Below are positions 1 through 8,868 of a DNA stretch of 64,000 nucleotides, one piece after another. This DNA is from Paenibacillus sp. MMS20-IR301. Its GTDB lineage: Bacteria; Bacillota; Bacilli; Paenibacillales; Paenibacillaceae. Position 1 is the stretch's first letter. Every line of letters begins with the position of its first letter. The translations under genes were made by a program, and so were the position numbers. The stretch covers positions 1,178,001-1,242,000 of the forward strand of contig NZ_CP135275.1 of the NCBI RefSeq assembly GCF_032302195.1. Reading direction: 5' to 3'. The notes below the pieces were generated by a model that saw nothing but the letters and a program-made list of their open reading frames with translations, was not told the DNA's origin and searched no databases.

Positions 1-248
1 TAGAGCATGACATAATCTATGCCTGCCCGGTCATAGGAGCTGCCGTCATGATATTGCTGCGGGTTGAACAGCATCACGCCGTTCCGGTGGGAAGAATGCA
101 GGCTTCCGCCCAGATGATATTGCTGAATGCCGCGCAGGGTTACGCCGAGGGCGTATTCCTCATGGCAGTGCTTTTTATAAGTGAAATCCGCCATCGTTGC
201 CGACAGGGACAGGATTTCCGCTGATTTTTTATAATTGAAAATTTCCAT
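1..248 (-). CDS. AraC-family transcriptional regulator, N-terminal part (cut by window edge)
   Basis: Only the first 82 codons are present; the gene runs off the left edge. The reverse-strand product starts MEIFNYKKSAEILSLS and continues with a His/Glu-rich stretch (KKHCHEEYALGV) followed by NPQQYHDG, the pattern of the cupin-like ligand-binding domain found at the N terminus of AraC-type regulators; the DNA-binding HTH would lie outside. The ATG at 248 has an upstream GGTGAGCAGG as a weak ribosome site. It lies 18 bp behind the LysE-type exporter gene on the same strand, so the two are probably cotranscribed and the regulator may control the exporter. Family call is from the domain pattern only. 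Confidence 0.75.
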   Translation of the reverse strand, partial: MEIFNYKKSAEILSLSATMADFTYKKHCHEEYALGVTLRGIQQYHLGGSLHSSHRNGVMLFNPQQYHDGSSYDRAGIDYVML

Positions 249-266
249 CCTGCTCACCGCCAGTCT

Positions 267-848
267 CTAAAGAATTCCGGATGCCAATATAGCAGAGTAT
301 ACTAGAAAGAGGGCCATTAGGCCATTCAATACCCGCCGGTGCCGCTGCAGGAAGCTTGCGAATACAGAGCCGAATATCATCCAGGCTGTAAAGGCCAGAA
401 AGCCGATAACCGTAATCAGCATAGCAAACAGAAAAGCTGCTGCTGGGGAAGGATAATAGGGCATTACGTAGGCTGGAATTACAGTCAGCGCGAACAGCAG
501 CACCTTGGGGTTGACGAATTGCATCAGCATTCCGGGGAGGAAGCCGGCAGTCTGCGGTGAATCCGTGTCTTTGCGTCCCGATTTGTATATCTGATAGGCT
601 AAGTAGAGCATATATAAGCTGCCGGTGATCTGCATCAGGCCAAGCACCTGTGGAATGAATCCGGCCAGTAACCTGCCCAGCAGTGCAGAGGCAGCCAGCA
701 GCAGGCCGAACGCGAGTGTAGCTCCCCAGACGTAATTCATTGTTTTTCTGGCCCCGTGCTGCTGTACAGCGGAGAGAATGACAATATTGGTCGGTCCGGG
801 AGTAAAGGTAACAACTACGCAATACATAATAAAAGCGGCGATATTCAT
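267..848 (-). CDS. LysE/RhtB-family amino-acid exporter
   Basis: A 193-residue integral membrane protein. Features of the LysE/RhtB family are the early TPGPTNIVILSAVQQHG motif (family signature GPxN), about five to six hydrophobic segments, and the central FVNPKVLLF motif. These proteins export amino acids or related small metabolites across the cytoplasmic membrane. The start is set at the ATG at 848, preceded by GGAGG six bases upstream; in-frame codons further upstream lack a ribosome site and would add a non-hydrophobic tail. The AraC gene follows on the same strand. The exported compound cannot be read from the sequence. Confidence 0.88.
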   Translation of the reverse strand: MNIAAFIMYCVVVTFTPGPTNIVILSAVQQHGARKTMNYVWGATLAFGLLLAASALLGRLLAGFIPQVLGLMQITGSLYMLYLAYQIYKSGRKDTDSPQTAGFLPGMLMQFVNPKVLLFALTVIPAYVMPYYPSPAAAFLFAMLITVIGFLAFTAWMIFGSVFASFLQRHRRVLNGLMALFLVYSAILASGIL

Positions 849-1008
849 GATAACCTCCAGCACATGTAGTTTCATGAATATACACCGGGAATAGAGATGG
901 CTATAGTACATTATTGCAGGGGGATTTGGATGAGGCATACCGCTCCTCTGTATATGCAATTTTGGTCTTATACCTTGTTACGATTATATTCTACAGGAGG
1001 TCCGACAA

Positions 1009-1461
1009 ATGGAAGATTGTTTAATTTGCAGCCGGATTAAGATGATTGGGGAAGGTACGAACAAGTATTTTGTAAAAGAGCTTGAAACTGGGTACGCGGT
1101 ACTTGGCGACCACCAGTATTTCGAAGGCTACACCTTATTTCTCGGCAAGGAGCATAAACGTGAGCTGCATGAATTAGACAGCGGATATAAGCAAAAGTTT
1201 CTCAGGGATATGAGTATTGTCGCTGAAGCAGTACATCATGCTTTCAAGCCGCACAAGCTGAACTATGAGCTGCTGGGCAACGGGGATGCGCATATGCACT
1301 GGCATATTTTCCCCAGAAGCCTGAATGAACCGAATCCTACCCATCCGGTCTGGTGGACACCGCGGGAAGTGATGTATTCCGATGACTACAGACCGGATGA
1401 AGCACGATTGGCTGATCTGAAAAACAAATTACTTACTGAGCTGAACAGGCTGGCAGACTAA
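1009..1461 (+). CDS. HIT-family (histidine triad) hydrolase
   Basis: A 150-residue cytoplasmic protein carrying the histidine-triad HMHWHIF at residues 95-101 (His95, 97, 99), which in this superfamily forms the nucleotide phosphate-binding and catalytic site. The N-terminal CLIC motif (Cys4, Cys7) is also common in HIT proteins and may bind zinc with a later histidine. Length agrees with Hint/Fhit-like enzymes that hydrolyse nucleoside phosphoramidates or dinucleoside polyphosphates. The ATG follows AGGAGGT with an 8-base gap. It is divergent from the LysE gene. Precise substrate is unknown. Confidence 0.9.
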   Translation: MEDCLICSRIKMIGEGTNKYFVKELETGYAVLGDHQYFEGYTLFLGKEHKRELHELDSGYKQKFLRDMSIVAEAVHHAFKPHKLNYELLGNGDAHMHWHIFPRSLNEPNPTHPVWWTPREVMYSDDYRPDEARLADLKNKLLTELNRLAD

Positions 1462-1521
1462 CTGTGAGGTCTGACGGCGGGAGGCAGTGCTTAGCTTCCA
1501 TTCTCCAGAGGAGGAATTATA

Positions 1522-2136
1522 ATGAAAGGAATATTACTGCGTGGGCTGCTGCTGCTCTGTCTTGCCGGACTGCTGGCTGGGTGCAGTACTTCGTCCGGTA
1601 AAAGTAACAGCACTGGTAATTCCAATACTATAATAATGCCGCCTGCCGCCGGAGTGACTATGACACTGGACGGGCAGGGGCAGTATACGGGATTTGACGG
1701 AATGGCGGAGAAGGAAACGATAGAAGAGGCTGCTGCTGCGGGAAATGTGGTCATTCGTGATCTTGAAGTGGTTGCCGGCCAGGAGGCCTGGGACCAGTTC
1801 ATTGAAGCGGCAGATAGCGGCATTAATGCCGGGCTGCGGATTGCGCAGTTTTTCAGTGATGAACCGGGCAGTCCGTACTATAACGACCTGTTCTACCAGG
1901 ACGGGAAATATTATTTGTTCGATAATACCGCTAAGACGCTGGTGCCGGAGCCTTTCTCTTACTTATTAACTTTACGCGGGAAGACGGGGAGACCACTAAA
2001 GGACAGCGGCATGATCATACTGACGGATGATAACAGGTTAACCTTCGACAGGGTCATCGCCGCACAGTATTCCAGCAGCACTGAGGTGATTAACAGCCTT
2101 CCTCCGTATACACTCATCAGATATCTAGTGAATTGA
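1522..2136 (+). CDS. Lipoprotein of unknown function
   Basis: A 204-residue product with a signal peptide ending in the lipobox LLAGC (Cys21), so it should be lipid-anchored outside the membrane. After a Ser/Asn-rich linker there is a compact acidic domain with GNVVIRDLEVVAGQEAWDQF and a segment YYNDLFYQDGKYYLFDN; this recalls Bacillus DUF4362-type lipoproteins, but I am not certain. Ribosome site GAGGAGG lies 8 bases before ATG. It ends 32 bp before bceR and could be read with it, which would suit a cell-envelope stress locus, but no direct link is visible. Confidence 0.8.
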   Translation: MKGILLRGLLLLCLAGLLAGCSTSSGKSNSTGNSNTIIMPPAAGVTMTLDGQGQYTGFDGMAEKETIEEAAAAGNVVIRDLEVVAGQEAWDQFIEAADSGINAGLRIAQFFSDEPGSPYYNDLFYQDGKYYLFDNTAKTLVPEPFSYLLTLRGKTGRPLKDSGMIILTDDNRLTFDRVIAAQYSSSTEVINSLPPYTLIRYLVN

Positions 2137-2168
2137 TTGACAGCAATGTTTCGGAAGGAGAGGCCCTT

Positions 2169-2858
2169 TTGTTCAAAATTATGCTGATTGAAGACGATAT
2201 TACCCTGTTTGGCGAAATCAAGGAGCGTCTGTCCCAGTGGTCCTATGAGGTATACGGGATCACGAATTTCGGCAAGGTGCTGCAGGAGTTTACCGAGGTG
2301 AAGCCGGATCTCGTGGTGATTGATATTCAGCTTCCGCAGTTTGACGGCTTTCACTGGTGCCGGATTCTGCGCACGCACTCCAATGTGCCGATAATCTTCC
2401 TCTCCTCCCGTGATCATCCGAGCGATATGGTAATGTCGATGCAGCTTGGCGCAGATGATTTCATCCAGAAGCCGTTCCATTTCGAGGTACTGATCGCTAA
2501 GATCCAGGCCACGCTGCGCCGGGTGTACAATTACAGCACAGAGCGGACAGAGCTGAAGACCTGGCGCGGGGCAGCTATTGAATTCGTGAAGAACACGGTA
2601 ACAAACCATGCGGGAGCTGCTCTGTTGACGAAGAACGAGATGCTGATTCTGAAAATTCTCGTTGAGCACAAGGACAGCATCGTGGAGCGTGAAGAGATGA
2701 TTAAGAGCCTGTGGGACAATGAGCATTTTGTCAGCGATAATACCCTGACGGTGAACGTGAACCGGCTGCGCAAGAAGCTTGAGCCGCTGGGTCTTGAAGC
2801 ATTCATCGAAACCAAAGTCGGACAGGGGTATATGGCGACCGAAGGGGCGGAAGAATGA
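2169..2858 (+). CDS. bceR: BceR-type OmpR-family response regulator
   Basis: A 229-residue two-domain regulator: receiver domain with the acidic pocket IEDD (residues 7-10), phospho-acceptor Asp52 (VVIDIQLP) and Lys in IQKPFH, then a winged-helix OmpR/PhoB DNA-binding domain ending in the YMATE strand. Together with the kinase and ABC genes behind it, this is the BceR-type regulator of antimicrobial-peptide (for example bacitracin) resistance. The start is placed at TTG 2169 because GGAAGGAGAGG sits just upstream and the protein then begins MFKIMLIEDD; an upstream in-frame TTG at 2133 overlaps the previous stop and has no ribosome site. Overlaps bceS by four bases (ATGA). Confidence 0.9.
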   Translation: MFKIMLIEDDITLFGEIKERLSQWSYEVYGITNFGKVLQEFTEVKPDLVVIDIQLPQFDGFHWCRILRTHSNVPIIFLSSRDHPSDMVMSMQLGADDFIQKPFHFEVLIAKIQATLRRVYNYSTERTELKTWRGAAIEFVKNTVTNHAGAALLTKNEMLILKILVEHKDSIVEREEMIKSLWDNEHFVSDNTLTVNVNRLRKKLEPLGLEAFIETKVGQGYMATEGAEE

Positions 2859-3859
2859 TAAGGAAATACATAACCGAGAAGCGGAGCTGGCTGCTGCTGC
2901 TTGCCGTTCTGCAGCTCAGTACAATATTCATAGCCTATGTTGATTCAGCGATTCCGCTGCTGCCGGTACTATATATCGTGATGCTGAATGTCCTGCTCTG
3001 CCTGCTGTTCGTCTTCTTAAGATATTTCAAAGAGACGCGCTATTACAAAAGCCTGGAGGTCTGGGAGCAGGCCGGTGATTTCCATACGCTGTCCGGTCCT
3101 GGCAGCCCGCTGGAGCGAATTGTACAGGAGGCGCTCAGTAGCCAGGCGCAGCGCTTCAAGCGCGAATCCTCCATGAATATCCGGCTGCTGGAATCGGAGA
3201 AGGATGAGCTGCTGGCCTGGATACATGAGGTCAAAACCCCGCTCACCGCCATGCAGCTGATGATTGAACGGCTGCCGGACGAAACGCTGCAAAGGCAGCT
3301 GATGTACGAGTGGCTGCGGATTCATCATCTGCTTGACCAGCAGCTGCATCAGAAGCGGATTCCGTTCATGCGCAATGACCTGTTCATAGAGACCGTCAGT
3401 CTGGAGCCGCTGCTCCATAACGAGATCCGGGCGCTGAAATCATGGTGTATCTCCAAGGGCATCGGATTCGATGTGGAGCTTACGGCCGGAGAGGTGCTGA
3501 GTGACGGCAAATGGCTGGCGTTCATTCTCAGACAGCTGCTGACCAATGCGGTGAAATACAGCGAGGCTTCAGATATCCTTATCCGGAGCGGAGAAGCGGG
3601 CGGCCATGTCACGCTCACGATTGAAGACAGCGGGCAGGGAATCACGCCGAGAGATTTGCCGCGGATCTTTGACAAAGGCTTCACGGCATCACGCGGGCGG
3701 CAGGACGGAGCGGCTACCGGCATGGGGCTGTATCTGACCCGGCAGGTGGCAGAGCCGCTGCAGATCGGAATTGAAGCAGAATCCGTCCCCGGACAGGGGA
3801 GTGTGTTCACGCTGACTTTTCCCCGGGAGAACGACTTTCAGCAGATAACAGGCGTGTGA
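2855..3859 (+). CDS. bceS: BceS-type intramembrane-sensing histidine kinase
   Basis: A 334-residue kinase with two transmembrane helices at about residues 11-28 and 35-56 and almost no extracellular loop, the hallmark of BceS-like kinases that sense through their partner transporter. The phospho-accepting His124 lies in WIHEVKTPLTAM; the ATPase domain shows the N box LLTNAVKYS, G1 box DSGQGI and G2 region GMGLYLT. Length fits the family. The ATGA overlap with bceR indicates translational coupling. The stop codon lies within a palindrome that probably is the BceR operator for the following ABC genes. Confidence 0.92.
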   Translation: MIRKYITEKRSWLLLLAVLQLSTIFIAYVDSAIPLLPVLYIVMLNVLLCLLFVFLRYFKETRYYKSLEVWEQAGDFHTLSGPGSPLERIVQEALSSQAQRFKRESSMNIRLLESEKDELLAWIHEVKTPLTAMQLMIERLPDETLQRQLMYEWLRIHHLLDQQLHQKRIPFMRNDLFIETVSLEPLLHNEIRALKSWCISKGIGFDVELTAGEVLSDGKWLAFILRQLLTNAVKYSEASDILIRSGEAGGHVTLTIEDSGQGITPRDLPRIFDKGFTASRGRQDGAATGMGLYLTRQVAEPLQIGIEAESVPGQGSVFTLTFPRENDFQQITGV

Positions 3860-3872
3860 CAATAATGTCACA
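3855..3872. promoter_or_regulatory. Candidate BceR binding site (inverted repeat)
   Basis: TGTGACAATAATGTCACA is a perfect 7-bp inverted repeat with a 4-bp spacer. The known BceR-family operator in Bacillus is an inverted repeat of the form TnACA-N4-TGTnA, which this fits. It spans the bceS stop codon and lies about 52 bp before a possible -10 box TATGAT at 3924-3929, upstream of bceAB. This placement agrees with activator sites of this family. Binding itself is inferred. Confidence 0.75.
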
Positions 3873-3957
3873 TGCTTGTTCATATTGTTCGGCGAAGCGC
3901 AGGATAATGAGCCGCAGCCCGCTTATGATAGAGCTATAGAAAAGGAGTGGGTAAAGC

Positions 3958-4713
3958 ATGGTCATTATGCAGGCAAATAAAATTTATAAAACCTATGGCA
4001 ACAAATTCAATAAGCAGGAGGTGCTGAAGGGCATCGATCTGCAGGTGGATAAAGGTGAGTTCGTTGGCATTATGGGTCCTTCCGGCTCGGGCAAAACAAC
4101 GCTCCTGAACGTGCTGTCCTCGATTGACCGGGTGAGCCAGGGGACGATTGAGATTGAAGGCAAGGAATTTACGGCGATGAAGGAGAAGCAGCTGGCGGAA
4201 TTCCGCAAGCACCATCTCGGATTTATTTTCCAGGATTACAATCTGCTTGATACGCTGACCGTCAGGGAGAATGTGATGCTGCCGCTCTCCATTACCGGAA
4301 TATCGAAGAAAGAGGCGCATCAGAAGTTTGTACAGGTGTCCAGTGAGCTTGGCATCTATGAGCTGCAAAATAAATACCCGGCGGAAATCTCCGGCGGCCA
4401 GAAGCAGCGGACCTCGGCGGCGCGGGCGTTTGTGCATGATCCCAGTATTATTTTTGCCGATGAGCCTACAGGTGCATTAGATTCCAAGTCTGCCTCTGAC
4501 CTGCTGAACAAGCTGGCGGACATGAATGAGAAGCGTCAGGCAACCATCGTAATGGTCACACATGATGCGGTTGCGGCAAGCTATTGCAGCCGGGTGGTGT
4601 TCATCCGGGACGGGCAGATCTATACGCAGCTTAATAAAGGGGATGAAACCCGGCAAGCCTTCTTCAACGACATTATTAATACACAGGGCGTGCTTGGCGG
4701 TGCAGCGCAATGA
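3958..4713 (+). CDS. bceA: BceA-type ABC transporter ATP-binding protein
   Basis: A 251-residue ATPase with Walker [10 protein letters not shown] (residues 40-48), the Q loop FIFQDYN, ABC signature SGGQKQR and Walker [13 protein letters not shown], followed by the H-loop region MVTHDA. It belongs to the MacB/LolD-like group used by Bce peptide-detoxification transporters. ATG 3958 is preceded by AAAAGGAG at a 9-base gap. It overlaps the permease gene by four bases (ATGA). Expected role: energising BceB to free lipid II-cycle intermediates from cyclic or lantibiotic peptides; the exact peptide cannot be predicted. Confidence 0.93.
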   Translation: MVIMQANKIYKTYGNKFNKQEVLKGIDLQVDKGEFVGIMGPSGSGKTTLLNVLSSIDRVSQGTIEIEGKEFTAMKEKQLAEFRKHHLGFIFQDYNLLDTLTVRENVMLPLSITGISKKEAHQKFVQVSSELGIYELQNKYPAEISGGQKQRTSAARAFVHDPSIIFADEPTGALDSKSASDLLNKLADMNEKRQATIVMVTHDAVAASYCSRVVFIRDGQIYTQLNKGDETRQAFFNDIINTQGVLGGAAQ

Positions 4714-6656
4714 GTCTGAACTATATCATCTTCCGTAATCTGAAAAAGAACATCAAGAACTATTATCTGTATGTATTTGCGCTTATTTTCAGTGTTGCCC
4801 TCTATTTCTCCTTCGTGACGCTGCAATTCGACCCGGCCATGGATGTTGTCGGTGACTCGATTAAAGGCGGGGCGGCCATCGGGGCTTCTTCCATCCTGCT
4901 CATTGCCATCGTTGCTATCTTTCTGCTCTATGCCAATACAATCTTCATCAAGCGGCGCAGCAAGGAAATCGGGCTGTTCCAGCTGATCGGCCTGACCAAA
5001 GGCAAGATCTTCGCTCTGCTGAGCGCCGAGAATCTGATTCTGTACTTCGGCTCCATGTTTATCGGGATTGGTGCAGGCTTCGTAATGTCCAGGCTGATAT
5101 TAATGATTTTGTTCAAAATACTTGCCGTGGACAATCTCGCAAAGCTGCGTTTCTCGCCGGAGGCGCTGGTGCGGACCGTTCTGGTGTTTGCAGCAGTCTA
5201 TGTGCTGATTATGATTATGAATTATACATTTATTAAAGCGCAGAGTATTCTCTCGCTGTTCAAGGCAACCTCTGCATCCCAGGCCCGTATCCGTAAAATG
5301 CCGCTGTGGGAAATACTCATTGGCCTCTTGGGAATTGCTTTCATCGGCGGCGGGTATTATGTCTCCAGCCAGCTCTTCAGCGGGAAATATACAGATATGA
5401 CAGAGCTGATGGCTGCGATGATTGTTATTCTGGCGCTGGTGATTATCGGAACTTATCTGTTCTACAAGGGCTCAGTCAGCTTCATCTTCAATTTGATCCG
5501 CCGCAGTAAAAAAGGCTACCTGTCGATTAATGAGGTGCTGTCGCTCTCGTCGATTATGTTCCGGATGAAGTCGAACGCGCTGCTGCTTACAATTATCACC
5601 ACCGTTTCTGCGCTGGCGATCGGCCTCTTGTCACTGAGCTATATTTCTTACTATTCAGTGGAGAAGTCAGCGAAGGAAAGCTCGCCGCATGACTTCGGTT
5701 TCGTCCATCAGGAGGCTGAGGTTAAGTTTCTGCAGGCCCTGGACGGTGCGGAAATAGGGTATACCCTGCTGGAGATTCCAACCGTCCAGGTGTTTATGGA
5801 CGTTGCAGATATTATCGACAAATACAATTACAAGGATGAAGCAATAACGGACATGGCCACTACTGTAATCAGTGACAGCAGTCTGGACGGAAAGGATCTG
5901 CAGCCGGGTGAGGTATTGATTACCAATTACAACTCTACACTTAAGACCATACTTACTCTTAAAGACAGCGGTGAAATCATTTTTAAACCGGAGGATCGCA
6001 CCATTACCCAGCAGCTTATAGAGGTGTCTGAACAATCGGTGCTGCCTTATTACTATGACGCCGGGATTATGGGTGTGATGGTGGTTGATGATACGGTCTT
6101 CAAGGAGCTGGCTCAGTATCAGGAGCCGAATGCACAGAAGAGAATTAAAGGTAACGAAATATATTACGGTATAAACCTGACAGATCCTTCACAGGCCAAA
6201 CAGGCTTATGAAATCTTCATGGACCAGAAGCCGGAGTTTCCGAGCTTTTCACAGTATGATTTTGAGCTCGCTCAACGGACCAGTATGGGATTTATCATGT
6301 TCATCGTCGGATTTCTTGGCTTAACCTTCCTGATCACCTCCGGCTGTATTCTCTACTTCAAGCAGATGGATGAAAGTGAAGAGGAGAAGGATGGTTATAC
6401 CATTCTGCGCAAGCTGGGCTTCACCCAGGGGGATCTTCTGAACGGCATCCGGTTCAAGCAGCTGTTTAACTTCGGCATTCCGCTGATTGTCGGCTTGTGC
6501 CACAGCTACTTTGCGGTGAAATCCGGCTGGTTCCTGTTTGGCAGCGAGATGCTCACCCCGATGATTGCAGTCATGGTGGTCTATACTGTGCTGTATTCCA
6601 TCTTCGGCCTGCTCTCTGTACAGTATTACAAGCGGGTGATCCGGGAATCACTGTAA
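4710..6656 (+). CDS. bceB: BceB-type ABC transporter permease (FtsX domain)
   Basis: A 648-residue membrane protein with ten predicted helices and two FtsX-like domains; a large extracellular region of about 200 residues lies between helices 7 and 8 (roughly residues 320-525), exactly the BceB architecture in which this domain recognises the antimicrobial peptide. Conserved FtsX elements include [20 protein letters not shown] near residue 75 and the later [12 protein letters not shown] motif. It is translationally coupled to bceA and followed by a strong terminator. BceB also passes the flux signal to BceS, so the four genes form one sensing and resistance unit. Confidence 0.93.
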   Translation: MSLNYIIFRNLKKNIKNYYLYVFALIFSVALYFSFVTLQFDPAMDVVGDSIKGGAAIGASSILLIAIVAIFLLYANTIFIKRRSKEIGLFQLIGLTKGKIFALLSAENLILYFGSMFIGIGAGFVMSRLILMILFKILAVDNLAKLRFSPEALVRTVLVFAAVYVLIMIMNYTFIKAQSILSLFKATSASQARIRKMPLWEILIGLLGIAFIGGGYYVSSQLFSGKYTDMTELMAAMIVILALVIIGTYLFYKGSVSFIFNLIRRSKKGYLSINEVLSLSSIMFRMKSNALLLTIITTVSALAIGLLSLSYISYYSVEKSAKESSPHDFGFVHQEAEVKFLQALDGAEIGYTLLEIPTVQVFMDVADIIDKYNYKDEAITDMATTVISDSSLDGKDLQPGEVLITNYNSTLKTILTLKDSGEIIFKPEDRTITQQLIEVSEQSVLPYYYDAGIMGVMVVDDTVFKELAQYQEPNAQKRIKGNEIYYGINLTDPSQAKQAYEIFMDQKPEFPSFSQYDFELAQRTSMGFIMFIVGFLGLTFLITSGCILYFKQMDESEEEKDGYTILRKLGFTQGDLLNGIRFKQLFNFGIPLIVGLCHSYFAVKSGWFLFGSEMLTPMIAVMVVYTVLYSIFGLLSVQYYKRVIRESL

Positions 6657-6671
6657 TGTTAAGGAAAGAAG

Positions 6672-6697
6672 AGGATGGCCCCTGGTCATCCTTTTTT
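6672..6697 (+). terminator. Rho-independent terminator after bceB
   Basis: A 9-bp stem (AGGATGGCC with GGTCATCCT, one G-T pair) with a 3-base loop, directly followed by six T residues, 15 bp after the bceB stop. Confidence 0.9.
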
Positions 6698-6786
6698 ATG
6701 CTGCATTGTATTCTGCGGTGGAAGGAACTGGACAGGCGTATGCTGAAACGGTAAAGTGTATACATCTGAACCTGAAGGAGGATTAT

Positions 6787-6867
6787 ATGAGCTGGAATAC
6801 TGCTCTGGAAAAAGTCTGCGGGCAGTTCGCCGGATCAGAAGCGGAGTACAAGTGGATTATCGCATAA
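6787..6867 (+). CDS. Possible small protein of 26 residues
   Basis: A short reading frame MSWNTALEKVCGQFAGSE... of 26 codons begins at an ATG with a very good ribosome site (AAGGAGG, 4-5 bases before ATG) in the otherwise empty space between bceB and the MOSC gene. It ends 72 bp before the MOSC start. The composition is soluble and unlike a transmembrane peptide. It could be a true microprotein, a leader peptide for the MOSC gene, or the relic of a longer gene. No family recognised. Confidence 0.4.
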   Translation: MSWNTALEKVCGQFAGSEAEYKWIIA

Positions 6868-6939
6868 CAGCAGAAGGAAATTGCAAGAATTACAGTATGG
6901 GCAGGACTACATATTATAAGACAGAAGAGGTGCGGCATA

Positions 6940-7680
6940 GTGTCAATTACAGTAGGCGAAATCCGGGCCATTAACCGGTATCCGGTGAAATCCTTTGCCG
7001 GGGAGCAGCTTGAGGTATGTCAGATCGAGCCTTCGGGCGTAGAGGGAGACCGGTATTGTTCTTTCCATGACCTGAGCAAAGAAGACTGGTCGCGGTATGT
7101 CACCGCCCGGAAGGTTCCTAAGATGATGTCCTATAAGGCGGAGTATAAGGACGGGGATATCCGCGTTACTGCCGCGGACGGAAGAGTATTCGGCTGGGAT
7201 ACAGAGCTGCTGGAGGAGATTCAGAGTCTGACCGCTACACCCATTACTATGTCTGCATATAAAGCGCCGCATCCGGAGGCGAAGCATCCTGAGCTGCTGT
7301 CCGTGGACGGGGCAAGCATTCTGCTCGTGACTGATAAGAGCCTTAAGAAGCTGGAAGCAGTATGGGGCAAGCCTGTCGACCAGCGCCGCTTCCGGGGGAA
7401 CTTCCTGGTGGAGATCAGCGAGGCGGACCTTGGTGAAGGGGAATGGCTCGGCCGGCGGCTCTCGATCGGCGGCGCCGAGCTGCAGGTGGACAGCTATTGC
7501 GACCGCTGCGTGATGATCACGACGAACCCGGATACGCTGGAGCGGGACAGCTCACTGCTGAAGCAGGTGCATAAGGAGTTCAATATGAACTTTGGAGTCT
7601 ATGCTTCGGTTATTCAGACCGGTGAGGTCCGGCTGGGGGATCAGGTAGTATTGCTGGATAACGGATTGAAACGGCAATGA
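6940..7680 (+). CDS. MOSC-domain protein
   Basis: A 246-residue protein with an N-terminal beta-barrel domain (MOSC_N, beginning GEIRAINRYPVKSFAGE) and a C-terminal MOSC domain. The conserved cysteine of the MOSC fold is seen in the motif CDRCVMITTNPDT (Cys190), which in molybdenum-cofactor sulfurases and YiiM/YcbX-like proteins handles sulfur or the molybdenum cofactor. The GTG start at 6940 follows AGAGGTG at seven bases. Single gene, no molybdenum genes nearby, so its substrate is open; family members detoxify N-hydroxylated compounds. Confidence 0.88.
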   Translation: MSITVGEIRAINRYPVKSFAGEQLEVCQIEPSGVEGDRYCSFHDLSKEDWSRYVTARKVPKMMSYKAEYKDGDIRVTAADGRVFGWDTELLEEIQSLTATPITMSAYKAPHPEAKHPELLSVDGASILLVTDKSLKKLEAVWGKPVDQRRFRGNFLVEISEADLGEGEWLGRRLSIGGAELQVDSYCDRCVMITTNPDTLERDSSLLKQVHKEFNMNFGVYASVIQTGEVRLGDQVVLLDNGLKRQ

Positions 7681-7751
7681 AGGAATTGTTGGATTTCATG
7701 CAGAAGTCCGAGAAGTAAGAGATTAAATAGACAGCAAGCGGAGTGATCAAT

Positions 7752-8684
7752 ATGCTGGAATTATCCATGGAACATCCTGATGAGCTGGTGAAGGTGACGC
7801 ATGCGCTGTCTACGGAGCTCCGGCTGAGAATGCTGGAGCTGCTCAACAGCCGGCGGATGAATGTCGCGGAGCTGGCGGAGGCGCTGGAGATACCGGTATC
7901 GACCTCCGCTTCGAATGTGAAGGTGCTGGAGCAGGCAGGGTTGATTGAGACGGAGCTGCTGCCCGCTTCACGCGGTGCGATGAAGGTCTGCAGCCGAATC
8001 TATGATGATATCAAGATCATCATCAACGTTCCTGAGCGGCGTGCCGGCGCGGACCAGGGGGAGCATTGCTATGAGATTGCCATGCCGATCGGCAGCTTCA
8101 CCGCCTGTGAAGCCGCTCCGACCTGCGGGATGGTCAGCGAAACCGGGCCGATCATTGTCGAGGATTCTCCGGCGGGCTTCTTCCACCCTGAGCGGATTCA
8201 TGCCCAGCTGCTCTGGCTGCGCAAGGGCTACCTGGAATACCGTTATCCGCTGGAGATTCCGCAGGGTGCAGCCGTACGGCTAATCCAGTTCTCAATGGAG
8301 ATCTGCTCTGAGGCGCCGAATTACCAGAACGACTGGCCTTCGGATATTACCCTGTGGATTAACAATGTGGAGATCGGCACCTGGACCTCGCCCGGCGATT
8401 TCGGCGGCAGACGCGGGAGGCTGAATCCGTCCTGGTGGATCGACACGGGTACGCAGTTCGGGATGCTTAAGACCTGGAGTGTTGACCATACCCGCAGCAC
8501 CATCGACCACAAGGAGATTTCTGCCGTCAATCTGAGCGACCTGCAGCTTAGCGGACAGAACCATGTGGATCTGCGCCTGGGTGTCAAGGAGAATGCGGTA
8601 TACAAGGGCGGCATCAATCTGTTTGGACGGAAGTTCGGTGATTATGAGCAGGATCTGGTCATGAAAATTTATTATACTGTATAG
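7752..8684 (+). CDS. ArsR-type winged-helix regulator with long C-terminal domain
   Basis: A 310-residue protein. Residues 10-70 form an ArsR winged helix (LRLRMLELLNSRRMNVAELAEAL, then the recognition helix VSTSASNVKVLEQAGL). The remaining 230 residues are not metal-sensor-like: they contain several tryptophan-rich beta-strand segments (DITLWINNVEIGTW, GRLNPSWWIDTGTQFG) that look like a ligand-binding jelly-roll, perhaps for a sugar. Start ATG 7752 is chosen because GGAG lies 8 bases upstream; an in-frame GTG is found nine bases earlier. It sits directly upstream of a GH2 gene with an operator-like palindrome, so it likely controls that glycosidase. Confidence 0.8.
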   Translation: MLELSMEHPDELVKVTHALSTELRLRMLELLNSRRMNVAELAEALEIPVSTSASNVKVLEQAGLIETELLPASRGAMKVCSRIYDDIKIIINVPERRAGADQGEHCYEIAMPIGSFTACEAAPTCGMVSETGPIIVEDSPAGFFHPERIHAQLLWLRKGYLEYRYPLEIPQGAAVRLIQFSMEICSEAPNYQNDWPSDITLWINNVEIGTWTSPGDFGGRRGRLNPSWWIDTGTQFGMLKTWSVDHTRSTIDHKEISAVNLSDLQLSGQNHVDLRLGVKENAVYKGGINLFGRKFGDYEQDLVMKIYYTV

Positions 8685-8733
8685 TAATCCGGGCTGGCCG
8701 AGTCGCTGGCGACACATCCGGACAGACAAGCGA

Positions 8734-8765
8734 AGAACCTGATGCCTTGGGCTAAGGTTCTTTTT
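8734..8765 (+). terminator. Rho-independent terminator after the ArsR-type gene
   Basis: A 7-bp stem AGAACCT / AGGTTCT around a 14-base loop, followed by TTTT; 50 bp behind the regulator's stop. Confidence 0.75.
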
Positions 8766-8781
8766 GCTGTACAATCTCCCA

Positions 8782-8829
8782 TTGACATTCCGGCAGATTC
8801 TGCAATAATTAATACATAATAATTGTATT
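8782..8829 (+). promoter_or_regulatory. Promoter and candidate operator of the GH2 gene
   Basis: A TTGACA -35 box (8782-8787) is followed after 16 bp by AATAAT (8804-8809). Immediately downstream, at the expected transcription start, lies the inverted repeat AATACA-TAATAAT-TGTATT (8811-8829; 6-bp perfect arms). AT-rich inverted repeats are typical ArsR-family operators, and the ArsR-type regulator is encoded just upstream, so repression by that protein is a natural reading. The regulatory link is inferred. Confidence 0.6.
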
Positions 8830-8868
8830 AAAACAAAATTACTGTTGTTAAGGAGTGTGTTTCGTATC

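Noticed and set aside
1959..2726. A 255-residue minus-strand frame opposite bceR
   Set aside because: Shadow of the bceR coding frame; no ribosome site, and the plus-strand protein has clear domains.
6756..6974. A 72-residue plus-strand frame overlapping the 26-codon candidate
   Set aside because: No ribosome site at its start and it runs into the MOSC gene in another frame; the 26-codon frame has the better start signal.
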